Below the pieces are notes generated by a model. The model saw only the letters and a list, made by a program, of their open reading frames with translations, was not told the origin of the DNA and did not search any database. From Clostridiales bacterium (lineage in GTDB: Bacteria > Bacillota > Clostridia > Oscillospirales > CAG-272), in NCBI GenBank assembly GCA_018370615.1, contig JAGZAC010000015.1, forward strand, positions 1 through 13,235: a DNA stretch of 13,235 nt, read 5' to 3'. How positions within the stretch are numbered: position 1 is the first letter of the stretch; the number at the start of each line of letters is the position of its first letter. A program made the translations under genes and the position numbers. Below, one piece after another: positions 1 to 6,962 of this stretch.

Positions 1-30
1 TTGAATAAACTCCGGAAAGTAAGGTACCAT
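1..30 (-). CDS. Start of an unidentified protein (first 10 codons only)
   Basis: An ATG at 30-28 opens a frame that stays open to the window edge and reads MVPYFPEFIQ. A very good ribosome binding site, GGAGG, lies four bases upstream, and the start is only 17 bp beyond the stop codon of the preceding gene. This is therefore most likely the fourth member of the CapA-like / NAGPA / membrane protein operon. Ten residues are too few to identify a family, and no function is proposed. The start rests on the Shine-Dalgarno sequence and the operon spacing, not on homology. Confidence 0.6.
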   Translation of the reverse strand, partial: MVPYFPEFIQ

Positions 31-47
31 AGCGCCTCCAAATGCAT

Positions 48-1166
48 TTAATTGCTGTCCATATCATAAATGAGAATCTTATCGCCGCTTCGACGGGCAT
101 AAAAGGTAATGTCTGGGTGATCTACATAGTCGTCCATTCCGCGCCGATACAGAATATGTGTGAGTGTTACCCTGCAGGAAAAGGTGTTGTCATCGTACCG
201 GATAAAGTCAAAGGCTTTTTCATCTTTGATTTCATATTGATCATACTCAATTACAAAGCCATTTTCCACCGTACGGATATCCTCATATAGCTTGGAATCC
301 GGATCAAAATACGGCGCTATGCTGCTGAACTGCATGGCGGCGACTCTGGAATCATACTGCATGTAAATTGCATATTTTGTAGCAGCTTCAATAAACCAAT
401 CGCTGTACTGGTCGGCTAGCTGCGCGTCAGATACAACAGAGGCTTTGTAAGAGCCAGTTCCCGTCTCTGTGACTACGGCAGCTTCCCCATTGGGGCTGTG
501 CACTTCCACGGTCGGCGGCTGTATAAATCCTGTCACCCGATATTTTTCCAGCGTGATTCCATTTACACCTTCCGGCATATGGTCACAGGAGGGGGTCGGG
601 ATTCCTTCCTCCGTAATATATTCCCGCGTAACTTCAACTCCGTTCAAATATAAAGTATACCCCGTTGGAATTTCTACATCCACTTTTGTTTTTGCATCTG
701 TGTATAATGCAAAATTTCCCGGCTTATACTGGGTAAATCTGCTGTCACTTTCCGTATCTTCTTCCAGAGTGAAGGAAGCAAATTTTGTATCGCCGGCACG
801 CACCACATACTGAAGCGTATCCTGCATTCCAGTGGATACACTGTGGTATGTAATTTCAGCATCCTTTGTAAGTGTGTCCAAATATGCAGTCAAATTCTCT
901 TTAGTTTCGTACTTTGTAGCAGTGTCATTGCAAAGCTCCAGATATTCTTCTGGAGAGAAATCCGCAAAATATGTATTGAAAATTTCTTCTGACACATGAA
1001 CGTGCTGTGCCGCCTCGTAGTCCTTCAAGAAACCATATACCCACACCAGGGCACCGTGAATCAAGAGCAGCAGCACGACAACAATGCCGATATAGATTTT
1101 CCAAAATAATGGGATCTTTTTTCGCTTTTTCAGAATTGCTTCACTTTGTGTCATAACTGCTCCCAT
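48..1166 (-). CDS. Membrane-anchored extracytoplasmic protein of unknown function
   Basis: I do not recognise the family. The 372-residue product starts with a lysine/arginine-rich cytoplasmic tail (KKRKK at 13-17), followed by one hydrophobic segment at about residues 23-46. The remaining roughly 325 residues are soluble and probably outside the cell. By eye there are three parts: an alpha/beta region at about 55-135, a short beta-rich stretch at about 160-180 (IPTGYTLYLNGVEV, resembling PEGA-like folds), and a C-terminal alpha/beta region at about 250-372. The flanking regions could be NTF2-like, as in TcaA/YvbJ-type proteins; this is inference from pattern only. The start overlaps the stop of the upstream NAGPA gene by one base (TGATG), with GGAG seven bases upstream, so the two are probably translationally coupled. 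A second ATG at 1154, with GGGAG five bases upstream, is an equally plausible start (368 residues). A cell-envelope role is suggested only by the operon. Confidence 0.85.
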   Translation of the reverse strand: MGAVMTQSEAILKKRKKIPLFWKIYIGIVVVLLLLIHGALVWVYGFLKDYEAAQHVHVSEEIFNTYFADFSPEEYLELCNDTATKYETKENLTAYLDTLTKDAEITYHSVSTGMQDTLQYVVRAGDTKFASFTLEEDTESDSRFTQYKPGNFALYTDAKTKVDVEIPTGYTLYLNGVEVTREYITEEGIPTPSCDHMPEGVNGITLEKYRVTGFIQPPTVEVHSPNGEAAVVTETGTGSYKASVVSDAQLADQYSDWFIEAATKYAIYMQYDSRVAAMQFSSIAPYFDPDSKLYEDIRTVENGFVIEYDQYEIKDEKAFDFIRYDDNTFSCRVTLTHILYRRGMDDYVDHPDITFYARRSGDKILIYDMDSN

Positions 1167-2614
1167 CAGGATTCTCCGGATACCAGGAAAAACGTAGGCA
1201 TTCGTCTCGGCGTTGTAAACGCCTTATACTTATTGACGAGGCCCTGTAGCTGGTACTCATCCAGCCGGCTGGTATCCGTTTCATATTTGTTGTAATAATC
1301 CCTGTAATACATCATGGAGGAAGAACCGCCATCCAGCATGCCTGCGGAGACAGCCCCGTAAGATACCATCATATCGATCATATCGTTGTGAGTGGCGCCT
1401 AGGCTGCTGGCAGTGCGTCCGTCGGTACAGATGAGGATTACCGTACCGTCGGCACGCTGCCCGATCGCCGTCCGCTGTGCTGTACCTGTATTGCCCTCCG
1501 CGTAATACAGGACAACGTTTTCCCCGTCTTTCTCTATCAGCGTATTCCCAGTTTGAAAAGAAACTGCATCTCGGATGCCAAGGGCATCAGCCTCTGCTTT
1601 TGTCATGGACTCTCGGACAATCAACTGATTTTCCTTGTTAAATCCGATAAATGTGCGTTTTGCACCGTCGTTCCAAACGCATTCTCCCTGAGAATATGTC
1701 AAGCCGATCGGAGCATATCCGGTGCCTACGCCGCCGGCGTCTGCGAATTCTCCCGCATTGATACCGGCGACAGCATTATATTTTTCCGCAGCTTTGAAAA
1801 TATTGATGCCTGCGGTTGCATTTTTGTAATCCGATGAGGAGGTGCCTACAAAAACCCGGGCAGGATCCTTTACTAAAAGCACATATGCCTTGTATGTAGA
1901 CCCACTGACAGTTTCATACAGCATTCCGTCGATTGCATTTGCCCATGGGTCTTCGGGAGTGTCCGTATCGGAGGACTCGTCACTGGTTACGTAATCATCC
2001 AGTGATACTACATCCTGAATGACGGCGTTTTCCGCCTCTTTGATTTCTGCTATAGTTTCATCGTCCAAAAACAGGCCTGGCACCCATTTGGTCGCGCTGG
2101 CCTGAAGCGCGGATTGAACCGCCAGATTTCTTGCAGACTCGCTGGGGCCCTTCGCAATTACAAGGCACAGGGCGAAGACCGCATATACCACCAAAAATAT
2201 TGCAGTAAAAAGCACTGCTGCACCCCTGGCAATATATCGACCTACCGGGACTTTTCTTTTCGAGACTTTTACAATAGGCACAGCTTCAGAAGGCAGTGGC
2301 TTGGGACGTACACCTGCCGGCGCCGGCTGAGGGACTGACACTTCCTTTACAGGCGTGCGTGCCGGTGTCTGTGAGGTTCGATTCCGTGGAGGCTGCGCTG
2401 TACGAACACCTGGGGAAGCCGTATTTTCTGCAGACTGGCGCTGCACAGGCCGCGGCGCTTCCCTTCTTTGCAGCGGGGGCCGCATAGGGTTCGCTGCAGA
2501 TTTTGATTTGTTCTCAGGATTTATATCTAAGTCCAGCTTTGCCAGCTTCGCTCGCCTGGCTTCCTGCTGCTGTCTTTCATCATTCAGATACTGTTGCTTC
2601 CAATCTTGTGGCAT
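1166..2614 (-). CDS. Membrane-anchored NAGPA-domain phosphodiester glycosidase family protein
   Basis: A 482-residue type II membrane protein. Residues 1-30 are charged and probably helical. Residues 33-120 are rich in proline, arginine and glutamine and look disordered in the cytoplasm. One membrane helix spans about 132-154. The extracellular part carries a C-terminal NAGPA domain (about 240-480), the family of the mammalian mannose-6-phosphate uncovering enzyme. Recognisable motifs are INAGEF (285-290), RTAIGQ (381-386), the DGR of ICTDGR (398-400) and LDGGSSSMM (427-435). Bacterial members are thought to cleave sugar phosphodiester bonds in surface glycopolymers; the actual substrate here is unknown. 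The gene begins 15 bp after the CapA-like gene stops and overlaps the next gene by one base, so it is the middle of an operon. AAAGGAA lies about 10 bases upstream of the start. The long proline-rich cytoplasmic tail is not part of the enzyme domain and might bind a partner. Confidence 0.88.
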   Translation of the reverse strand: MPQDWKQQYLNDERQQQEARRAKLAKLDLDINPENKSKSAANPMRPPLQRREAPRPVQRQSAENTASPGVRTAQPPRNRTSQTPARTPVKEVSVPQPAPAGVRPKPLPSEAVPIVKVSKRKVPVGRYIARGAAVLFTAIFLVVYAVFALCLVIAKGPSESARNLAVQSALQASATKWVPGLFLDDETIAEIKEAENAVIQDVVSLDDYVTSDESSDTDTPEDPWANAIDGMLYETVSGSTYKAYVLLVKDPARVFVGTSSSDYKNATAGINIFKAAEKYNAVAGINAGEFADAGGVGTGYAPIGLTYSQGECVWNDGAKRTFIGFNKENQLIVRESMTKAEADALGIRDAVSFQTGNTLIEKDGENVVLYYAEGNTGTAQRTAIGQRADGTVILICTDGRTASSLGATHNDMIDMMVSYGAVSAGMLDGGSSSMMYYRDYYNKYETDTSRLDEYQLQGLVNKYKAFTTPRRMPTFFLVSGES

Positions 2615-2629
2615 ATCCAGACCGTTCCT

Positions 2630-3841
2630 TTACTGCAAATACGCTGTAAGGTATTTGCTGTCAATCGTATTTGTAACAAGCTCCTGCAATGCAGAAAGAG
2701 AGATAGGGTTGTTGTAATAGGTGCGTACGGCATGCTGATTTGCAAGAGCTTCTGTATAATCTTTTAAAAGATATACTTTGTTTCCATAAAAATTCCCGGG
2801 ATAATGACACACCGTAGGCGTAAATTCCACATTGCTCCATGTAGCACGCTCGTCATTTGTTTTTGTAATATCGAAGGTAACTATTCCGCCGACAACATTG
2901 ATGTACTGGGCCTGCTCGTGTACAAAGTTGCCCAGAGAATATACGCACAGGGTAGTTCCCCCGTCCTGGCGCTGAATTTCTTCGATAGGCTGCAGTACAT
3001 GGGGATGATGGCCCAAAATCACATCTGCACCCCAGTCTGCCATCTTCTGTGCATAGCTTTTCTGCTCCTCGCTGGGGGTGAGGCTTCCCTCCTGACCCCA
3101 GTGTACGCTGACGATGACAAAATCGGCATTCTCTCTAGCCTCAGTGATTTCCCCTTCCAGGTCTGCATATTTGAGGTAAGAAGCATACAGACCATATTCG
3201 GCAGGATCGCTGTTGAGGTTCGTACCGTATGTATAGGAGAGGAATGCGATACGGATATCGTTTTTTTCATAATAGGTAATATATTTCCCGCTTTCCTGCT
3301 CCTCGTAGCAGCCGATGACAGTCACGCCTCTGGCGTTCCAGTTTTCATAGGATTCCTTTAGGCCCAGGGCGCCTTTGTCCAGCATATGATTGTTGGCAAG
3401 ATTGATAATGTCAAATCCCGCATCCACAACATCAAAAGTGAGGTCTACCGGACTGTTGAAATCCGGGTAGGAACTTAGCTCATAGCTTTGGGAGACAGGC
3501 GTTTCCTGATTAATAAAGGCAATATCAGCGGCGGAAATAATATCCCGCACATTGTCATAAATCGGCGCAAAGTTATAGGTGCGCCCGCCCGGTATTGCCT
3601 GGCTTGCCGCATCCCGATAGGTGCCGTAGTAGATAATATTGTCGCCGCAGCCCAAAAAAGACAGCGTACGGGTAATATCTTCCTGCGGTTCGGTCGTCTC
3701 CTGGACAGTCGTTTCCGTGTTTTGCAATTCTGCAGTTGTTTCATCGGCGGTGGTGTTTTCAGCGCCGCCAGTGGAACGGACAGCGCAGGAGGTAAGCAGC
3801 AATACCGATGCGGCAATAATTCCCCATATTTTGATACGCAT
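2630..3841 (-). CDS. CapA-like lipoprotein, PGA_cap metallophosphatase family
   Basis: A 403-residue lipoprotein. The N-terminus is a lipoprotein signal peptide with lipobox LTSC (16-19), so cysteine 19 should be lipidated, presumably by an enzyme like the Lgt encoded in this window. A threonine/glutamate-rich linker (about 25-55) precedes a PGA_cap domain of the calcineurin-like metallophosphatase superfamily (about 58-310). Metal-site motifs are GCGDN (64-68), NQETP (111-115), NLANNHMLDKG (147-157), VHWGQE (246-251), GHHPHVLQP (277-285) and YSLGNFV (301-307). Family members are linked to poly-gamma-glutamate capsule synthesis in Bacillus, but many clostridial homologues occur without other capsule genes, as here, so the real role may be in another envelope polymer. 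GGGAG lies nine bases before the ATG, and a promoter lies at 3874-3902. The NAGPA gene follows after 15 bp. Confidence 0.9.
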   Translation of the reverse strand: MRIKIWGIIAASVLLLTSCAVRSTGGAENTTADETTAELQNTETTVQETTEPQEDITRTLSFLGCGDNIIYYGTYRDAASQAIPGGRTYNFAPIYDNVRDIISAADIAFINQETPVSQSYELSSYPDFNSPVDLTFDVVDAGFDIINLANNHMLDKGALGLKESYENWNARGVTVIGCYEEQESGKYITYYEKNDIRIAFLSYTYGTNLNSDPAEYGLYASYLKYADLEGEITEARENADFVIVSVHWGQEGSLTPSEEQKSYAQKMADWGADVILGHHPHVLQPIEEIQRQDGGTTLCVYSLGNFVHEQAQYINVVGGIVTFDITKTNDERATWSNVEFTPTVCHYPGNFYGNKVYLLKDYTEALANQHAVRTYYNNPISLSALQELVTNTIDSKYLTAYLQ

Positions 3842-3873
3842 AGTTTAAATCTCCCAAAACTCCTGTTCGTATT

Positions 3874-3902
3874 ATCGTATCATAAACATCGTTCAATTGC
3901 AA
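3874..3902 (-). promoter_or_regulatory. Putative sigma-A promoter of the CapA-like operon
   Basis: On the minus strand a -35 box TTGCAA (3902-3897) is separated by 17 bases from a -10 box TACGAT (3879-3874). A TG immediately before the -10 element (TGATACGAT) adds weak extended -10 character. It lies between the rpmA terminator and the CapA-like start codon, about 32 bases upstream of the ATG, which fits an independent promoter for the envelope operon. The call is by consensus only. Confidence 0.6.
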
Positions 3903-3939
3903 TAGCAAAAGAATTTTTCTCAATTAAAAAGCAAAAATA

Positions 3940-3970
3940 TTAAAGAAAAAGGGAGTGCAGCGGCACTCCC
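3940..3970 (-). terminator. Rho-independent terminator after rpmA
   Basis: A perfect 8-bp stem, GGGAGTGC paired with GCACTCCC around a four-base loop, lies at 3951-3970. On the minus strand it is followed directly by a T-rich run (TTTTTCTTTA). It begins 16 bases past the rpmA stop codon. It should end the rplU-prp-rpmA transcript and separate it from the CapA-like operon. Confidence 0.9.
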
Positions 3971-3986
3971 TTCCCTATTGCCCTTC

Positions 3987-4268
3987 TTACTCTGCAGCAT
4001 ATACACTGACGCGCTTTCTGCCGCCCTTTATATGCTCAAATTTTACTCTGCCGTCAATCAGTGCAAACAGAGTATCATCTGTTCCACGGCCGACATTGTT
4101 GCCGGGATGAATGTGCGTTCCCCGCTGACGAATAATGATGTTTCCTGCGGTCACTGCCTGTCCGTCAGATTTCTTGACGCCAAGGCGCTTGGACTCACTG
4201 TCTCTGCCGTTTTTGGTAGAGCCTACACCTTTCTTATGTGCAAAAAACTGCAAACTGATTCTAAGCAT
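3987..4268 (-). CDS. rpmA: 50S ribosomal protein L27 with cleavable N-terminal extension
   Basis: Ribosomal protein L27 lies near the peptidyl-transferase centre of the large subunit, and its mature N-terminus reaches towards the tRNA acceptor ends. The 93-residue product has the Firmicute-type extension MLRISLQFF before the mature sequence AHKKGVGSTKNGRDS. In species studied (for example Staphylococcus aureus) the protease Prp removes such extensions after the double phenylalanine, so cleavage is expected between residues 9 and 10. Other family hallmarks are GNIIIRQRGTHIHPGNNVGRG in the centre and a basic C-terminal strand. GGAGGG lies seven bases before the ATG. The gene starts 30 bp after prp stops and is followed by a strong terminator. 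In many Firmicutes obg comes next; here it does not. Confidence 0.97.
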   Translation of the reverse strand: MLRISLQFFAHKKGVGSTKNGRDSESKRLGVKKSDGQAVTAGNIIIRQRGTHIHPGNNVGRGTDDTLFALIDGRVKFEHIKGGRKRVSVYAAE

Positions 4269-4298
4269 GATTTATCCCTCCATGTAATATTGAGGCGG

Positions 4299-4649
4299 TC
4301 AGTCGTCAACCTCTTCAACCTCTAAAAATTCGTAATATTCTTCCACCAGGTCATTGAGCTGGAAAAAGTACCCTTGAAATAGACCGGAAATGGCATACTG
4401 CTTTTTTTCATCCTCCGCATATTCCGGCAGCGCAGCCATGGCTTTTACGGAAATTGTTGTAGCGCCTTCGTTGACGTTATATTCAACATCCGCTGCATAG
4501 GAAATTTCGATCGTATTGATAATCAGCATGGTCATTGCGGAAAGCGCCGCGCAGAGCACGTCGTCCCCGGATTCTCCAAACCCCGTATGACCGGTTTCTT
4601 CAAAACCGTAATAAAACCCGTTTCTTCGAAAGAACTTTATATGGGTCAT
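4299..4649 (-). CDS. prp: Ribosomal processing cysteine protease Prp (YsxB family)
   Basis: Prp cleaves the N-terminal extension of ribosomal protein L27, a step needed for L27 maturation in Firmicutes that carry the extension. The 116-residue product has the family's catalytic pair in the expected spacing: histidine 21 in GHTGFGESG and cysteine 33 in DDVLCAALS. A short acidic C-terminus ends in EFLEVEEVDD. The gene lies between rplU and rpmA, the standard position for this family, and its presumed substrate is the next product. The gap to rplU is 10 bp, and no strong Shine-Dalgarno sequence precedes the ATG, so translation probably depends on coupling to rplU. This would keep Prp below ribosomal protein levels. 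The small size and the His/Cys motif leave little room for another identity. Confidence 0.94.
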   Translation of the reverse strand: MTHIKFFRRNGFYYGFEETGHTGFGESGDDVLCAALSAMTMLIINTIEISYAADVEYNVNEGATTISVKAMAALPEYAEDEKKQYAISGLFQGYFFQLNDLVEEYYEFLEVEEVDD

Positions 4650-4659
4650 ATCGACACAC

Positions 4660-4971
4660 TTACGCCTCGATTTTTACAATTTCGACTTTGGTATACGGCT
4701 GACGGTGGCCCATTTTTCTCTTTTCGTTTTTCTTGGGCTTGTAGGTGAGAACGGTAATCTTCTTTCCTTTGCCGTTTTTCATTACTTTTCCAGTTACCTT
4801 TGCACTGTCCAGCATGGGAGAACCCACCTTTACGTTGCTGCCGTCTCCACATACCAGAACCTTGTCAAATGCAATGTCAGAGCCTTCCTCTGCTGCCAGT
4901 TTTTCAACGAAGATTACATCTCCTTCGCTGACCTTATACTGCTTTCCGCCGGTTTCAATTACTGCGTACAC
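4660..4971 (-). CDS. rplU: 50S ribosomal protein L21
   Basis: L21 binds 23S rRNA in the large ribosomal subunit. I use the GTG at 4971, giving VYAVIETGGKQYKV as the N-terminus and a product of 103 residues, the normal family length. GAGAGGTG lies six bases upstream. The longer frame opening at an ATG at 5037 would add 22 residues unlike any L21 and would run through the presumed leader hairpin, so it is rejected. The hallmark C-terminal region KKNEKRKMGHRQPYTKVEI is present at about 80-98. A strong promoter and a short structured leader lie upstream, consistent with autogenous control as proposed for L21 leaders in other Firmicutes. It is the first gene of rplU-prp-rpmA. Confidence 0.97.
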   Translation of the reverse strand: MYAVIETGGKQYKVSEGDVIFVEKLAAEEGSDIAFDKVLVCGDGSNVKVGSPMLDSAKVTGKVMKNGKGKKITVLTYKPKKNEKRKMGHRQPYTKVEIVKIEA

Positions 4972-5047
4972 GAAAAGCACCTCTCTTTCATACATGTCTC
5001 GCTGGATCGGGTTAGCAGATATGCTATTGAAACCCATACCATGCGGC
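4972..5047 (-). promoter_or_regulatory. Structured 5' leader of rplU, possible L21 leader
   Basis: Between the predicted transcription start (about 5047) and the GTG of rplU lies an untranslated leader of about 75 bases. It contains a hairpin at 5009-5035: outer stem GGGTT with AACCC, inner stem AGCA with TGCT around a four-base loop, and a one-sided internal bulge TCAAT. Ribosomal protein L21 leaders are a known cis-regulatory class in Firmicutes. Position and size match, but I cannot test the covariance model, so family membership is an inference. Confidence 0.5.
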
Positions 5048-5054
5048 AGTTTAT

Positions 5055-5084
5055 ATCATACCACATTTCCACAGGAAATGTCAA
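5055..5084 (-). promoter_or_regulatory. Strong sigma-A promoter of rplU-prp-rpmA
   Basis: The minus strand has a perfect -35 box TTGACA (5084-5079), an 18-base spacer and a -10 box TATGAT (5060-5055, five of six consensus matches). The -35 box starts six bases beyond the folD stop codon, and no terminator separates folD from it. The ribosomal genes can therefore be transcribed from this promoter and also by read-through from the upstream operon. Confidence 0.8.
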
Positions 5085-5090
5085 GGGCTT

Positions 5091-5954
5091 TTACAATTTT
5101 TTGCTTGCTGCTTTTTTCGCAGCGGTAAGGGTGTTCTCCAGCAGCATAGTGATGGTCATAGGTCCTACCCCGCCGGGTACAGGTGTAATGGCTCCTGCTA
5201 CTGCGCTGCAGGATGCAAAATCTACATCTCCGCAAAGCTTCCCGCCCTGCGGCCGGTTCATGCCCACGTCAATCACCACGGCCCCGGGCTTTATCATATC
5301 TCCTGTAATGAAGTTGGCCTTCCCAATGGCCACTACAAGAATATCCGCCCTGCGGGTAATCTCCGCCAGATTCTTTGTTTTGGAATGACATATGGTGACA
5401 GTTCCGTTTGCATGAAGAAGCAGCATAGCCTGGGGCTTGCCTACAATATTGCTTCTGCCCACAACGACACATTCCTTGCCGGATATTTCAATACCCTCGT
5501 ATTCCAATAGCTTCATCACGCCGGCGGGGGTACAAGGAAGAAAATCGTAGTTGCCAATCATAATTTTGCCGGTGTTGATGGGATGAAACGCATCAACATC
5601 CTTTTCCGGGGGAATTGCGGCAATAACGGCTTCCTCATTTAAATGTTTCGGCAGAGGAAGCTGCACCAGGATTCCGTGGATTTTGTCGTCTCCCTTTAGC
5701 TGCTCGATCTGTTCCATCAGCGCTTCCTGGGTTGTATTTTCCGGCATTTCGATTACAACAGAGTACATTCCCGCTTCTTCGCAGGCCTTTTTCTTGTTGC
5801 GCACATATACCTGAGAGGCAGGATCGTCTCCCACAATAATCACAGCAAGTCCCGGCTTTACACCATATTCTTTTTCCAGCTGTGCCGCTCTGGCTGCAAT
5901 ATCCGCCCGAGTAAGACCCGCAATCTTTTTTCCGTCAATGATCTTTGCCGCCAT
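5091..5954 (-). CDS. folD: FolD, methylenetetrahydrofolate dehydrogenase / cyclohydrolase
   Basis: Bifunctional cytoplasmic enzyme that interconverts 5,10-methylene-, 5,10-methenyl- and 10-formyl-tetrahydrofolate, supplying one-carbon units for purine, formyl-methionine and thymidylate synthesis. The 287-residue product has normal length. The catalytic-site motif YVRNKKKACEEAG places the tyrosine at 50 and the key lysine at 54. Other hallmarks are GILVQLPLP (94-102), KDVDAFHPIN (118-127), the dinucleotide-binding GRSNIVGKP (166-174) and PGGVGPMT (260-267). The start is supported by AAGGAGA eight bases upstream. The first 20 bases overlap the end of lgt in another frame, so the two genes are probably translationally coupled. 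The rplU promoter begins right after the stop. Confidence 0.97.
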   Translation of the reverse strand: MAAKIIDGKKIAGLTRADIAARAAQLEKEYGVKPGLAVIIVGDDPASQVYVRNKKKACEEAGMYSVVIEMPENTTQEALMEQIEQLKGDDKIHGILVQLPLPKHLNEEAVIAAIPPEKDVDAFHPINTGKIMIGNYDFLPCTPAGVMKLLEYEGIEISGKECVVVGRSNIVGKPQAMLLLHANGTVTICHSKTKNLAEITRRADILVVAIGKANFITGDMIKPGAVVIDVGMNRPQGGKLCGDVDFASCSAVAGAITPVPGGVGPMTITMLLENTLTAAKKAASKKL

Positions 5955-6936
5955 CTTTTATGTCTCCTTGAGTAATATTCGTATTATCTTTTTTTTCCTG
6001 CACTTCTTCAGTGGTTTCTAAGACTGGAACAGTATCGACAGCTTCTGCCTCTGACAATACTGCGTCCTCGGCTCCCCCTTCGGTGGCAAGCTTTTTTCTG
6101 CTTTTGTATTTTAAAATATTTACCGTCATCAAGACAATGCCGGCGATACATACTAAAGCGGCCAGAACCTGGGAAACCCGAAGGTTTGCGATATACAGGC
6201 TGTCTGTACGCAGTCCCTCAATCAACGCACGTCCCAAGCCGTACCAAATCATATAAAAGTAGAATACCTGTCCATTGAACTTCTTTTTCTTATAAAATAT
6301 TGCAATCAGAATAAATCCAATGAGATTCCACAGGGACTCATAAAGAAATGTAGGGTGTACCTCCATAACTGAACCATAGGATCCGTCTGCATAAATGCGC
6401 CTGATGGACATGCGCCACGGGAGGGTGGTCTCTCCCCCATGGGCTTCCCCATTCATGAAATTCCCCCAGCGGCCGATGATCTGACCGATCATGACAGAAG
6501 GAGCGAGAATATCCAAAAGAACGGGGAAATGAATTTTTTTGATTCTCGCCACCACCAGCGCCGTAATAAATCCGGCAATGATGCCGCCGAAGATCGCAAG
6601 TCCGCCCTTCCAAATAGACGCCACGTTGACAATGGTATCCCATATATTTTCCCAGAAAGTGCCGCCTGTGGCGATGTAGCTGTCGGAGGAAAAAATGACA
6701 TAGTACAGTCTTGCGCCTACGATTCCGAATAGAATCACAAAAAAGCCTAGATCCAGCAAATCATCCGTTTTGATTCCTTCGAATTTTGCCCGGGAATAGG
6801 CATACAGATATGCCAGAATCATGCCGATGCAAATTAGAATCCCGTACCACATAATATCCTTGCCAAACAGGGTAAAAGCAACGCTGTGAATGGTAAATTC
6901 ACCGATCCCAAGGCCGGGGAAGGATATTTCATACAT
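5935..6936 (-). CDS. lgt: Prolipoprotein diacylglyceryl transferase Lgt with acidic C-terminal tail
   Basis: Integral membrane enzyme that moves the diacylglyceryl group from phosphatidylglycerol to the lipobox cysteine of prolipoproteins, the first step of lipoprotein maturation. The start used is the ATG giving MYEISFPGLGIGEF (333 residues). A frame extending upstream to 6981 would overlap yebC. GGGAG lies about nine bases before the ATG. Family motifs are HSVAFTLFGKDIMWYG (17-32), GARLYYVIF (74-82), KGGLAIFGG (110-118), the Lgt signature GRWGNFMNGEAHG (155-167) with its essential arginine at 156, and HPTFLYE (194-200). About six or seven hydrophobic segments are visible. After the last one (about 256-275) comes a basic patch and then about 50 residues rich in Glu, Asp and Thr, which the core enzyme does not need. 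yebC ends 26 bp upstream; folD overlaps the end by 20 bp. Confidence 0.95.
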   Translation of the reverse strand: MYEISFPGLGIGEFTIHSVAFTLFGKDIMWYGILICIGMILAYLYAYSRAKFEGIKTDDLLDLGFFVILFGIVGARLYYVIFSSDSYIATGGTFWENIWDTIVNVASIWKGGLAIFGGIIAGFITALVVARIKKIHFPVLLDILAPSVMIGQIIGRWGNFMNGEAHGGETTLPWRMSIRRIYADGSYGSVMEVHPTFLYESLWNLIGFILIAIFYKKKKFNGQVFYFYMIWYGLGRALIEGLRTDSLYIANLRVSQVLAALVCIAGIVLMTVNILKYKSRKKLATEGGAEDAVLSEAEAVDTVPVLETTEEVQEKKDNTNITQGDIKDGGKDH

Positions 6937-6962
6937 AACCAGACACTCCCATTCCGCGACGC

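Noticed and set aside
4972..5037. ATG start at 5037 giving a longer L21
   Set aside because: The extra 22 residues are not L21-like and would cover the leader hairpin; GTG at 4971 has a good ribosome binding site and gives normal length.
4705..5388. Long plus-strand open frame (227 codons) opposite rplU and folD
   Set aside because: It lies antisense to two strongly recognised genes, crosses the rplU promoter and has no family resemblance or credible start context.
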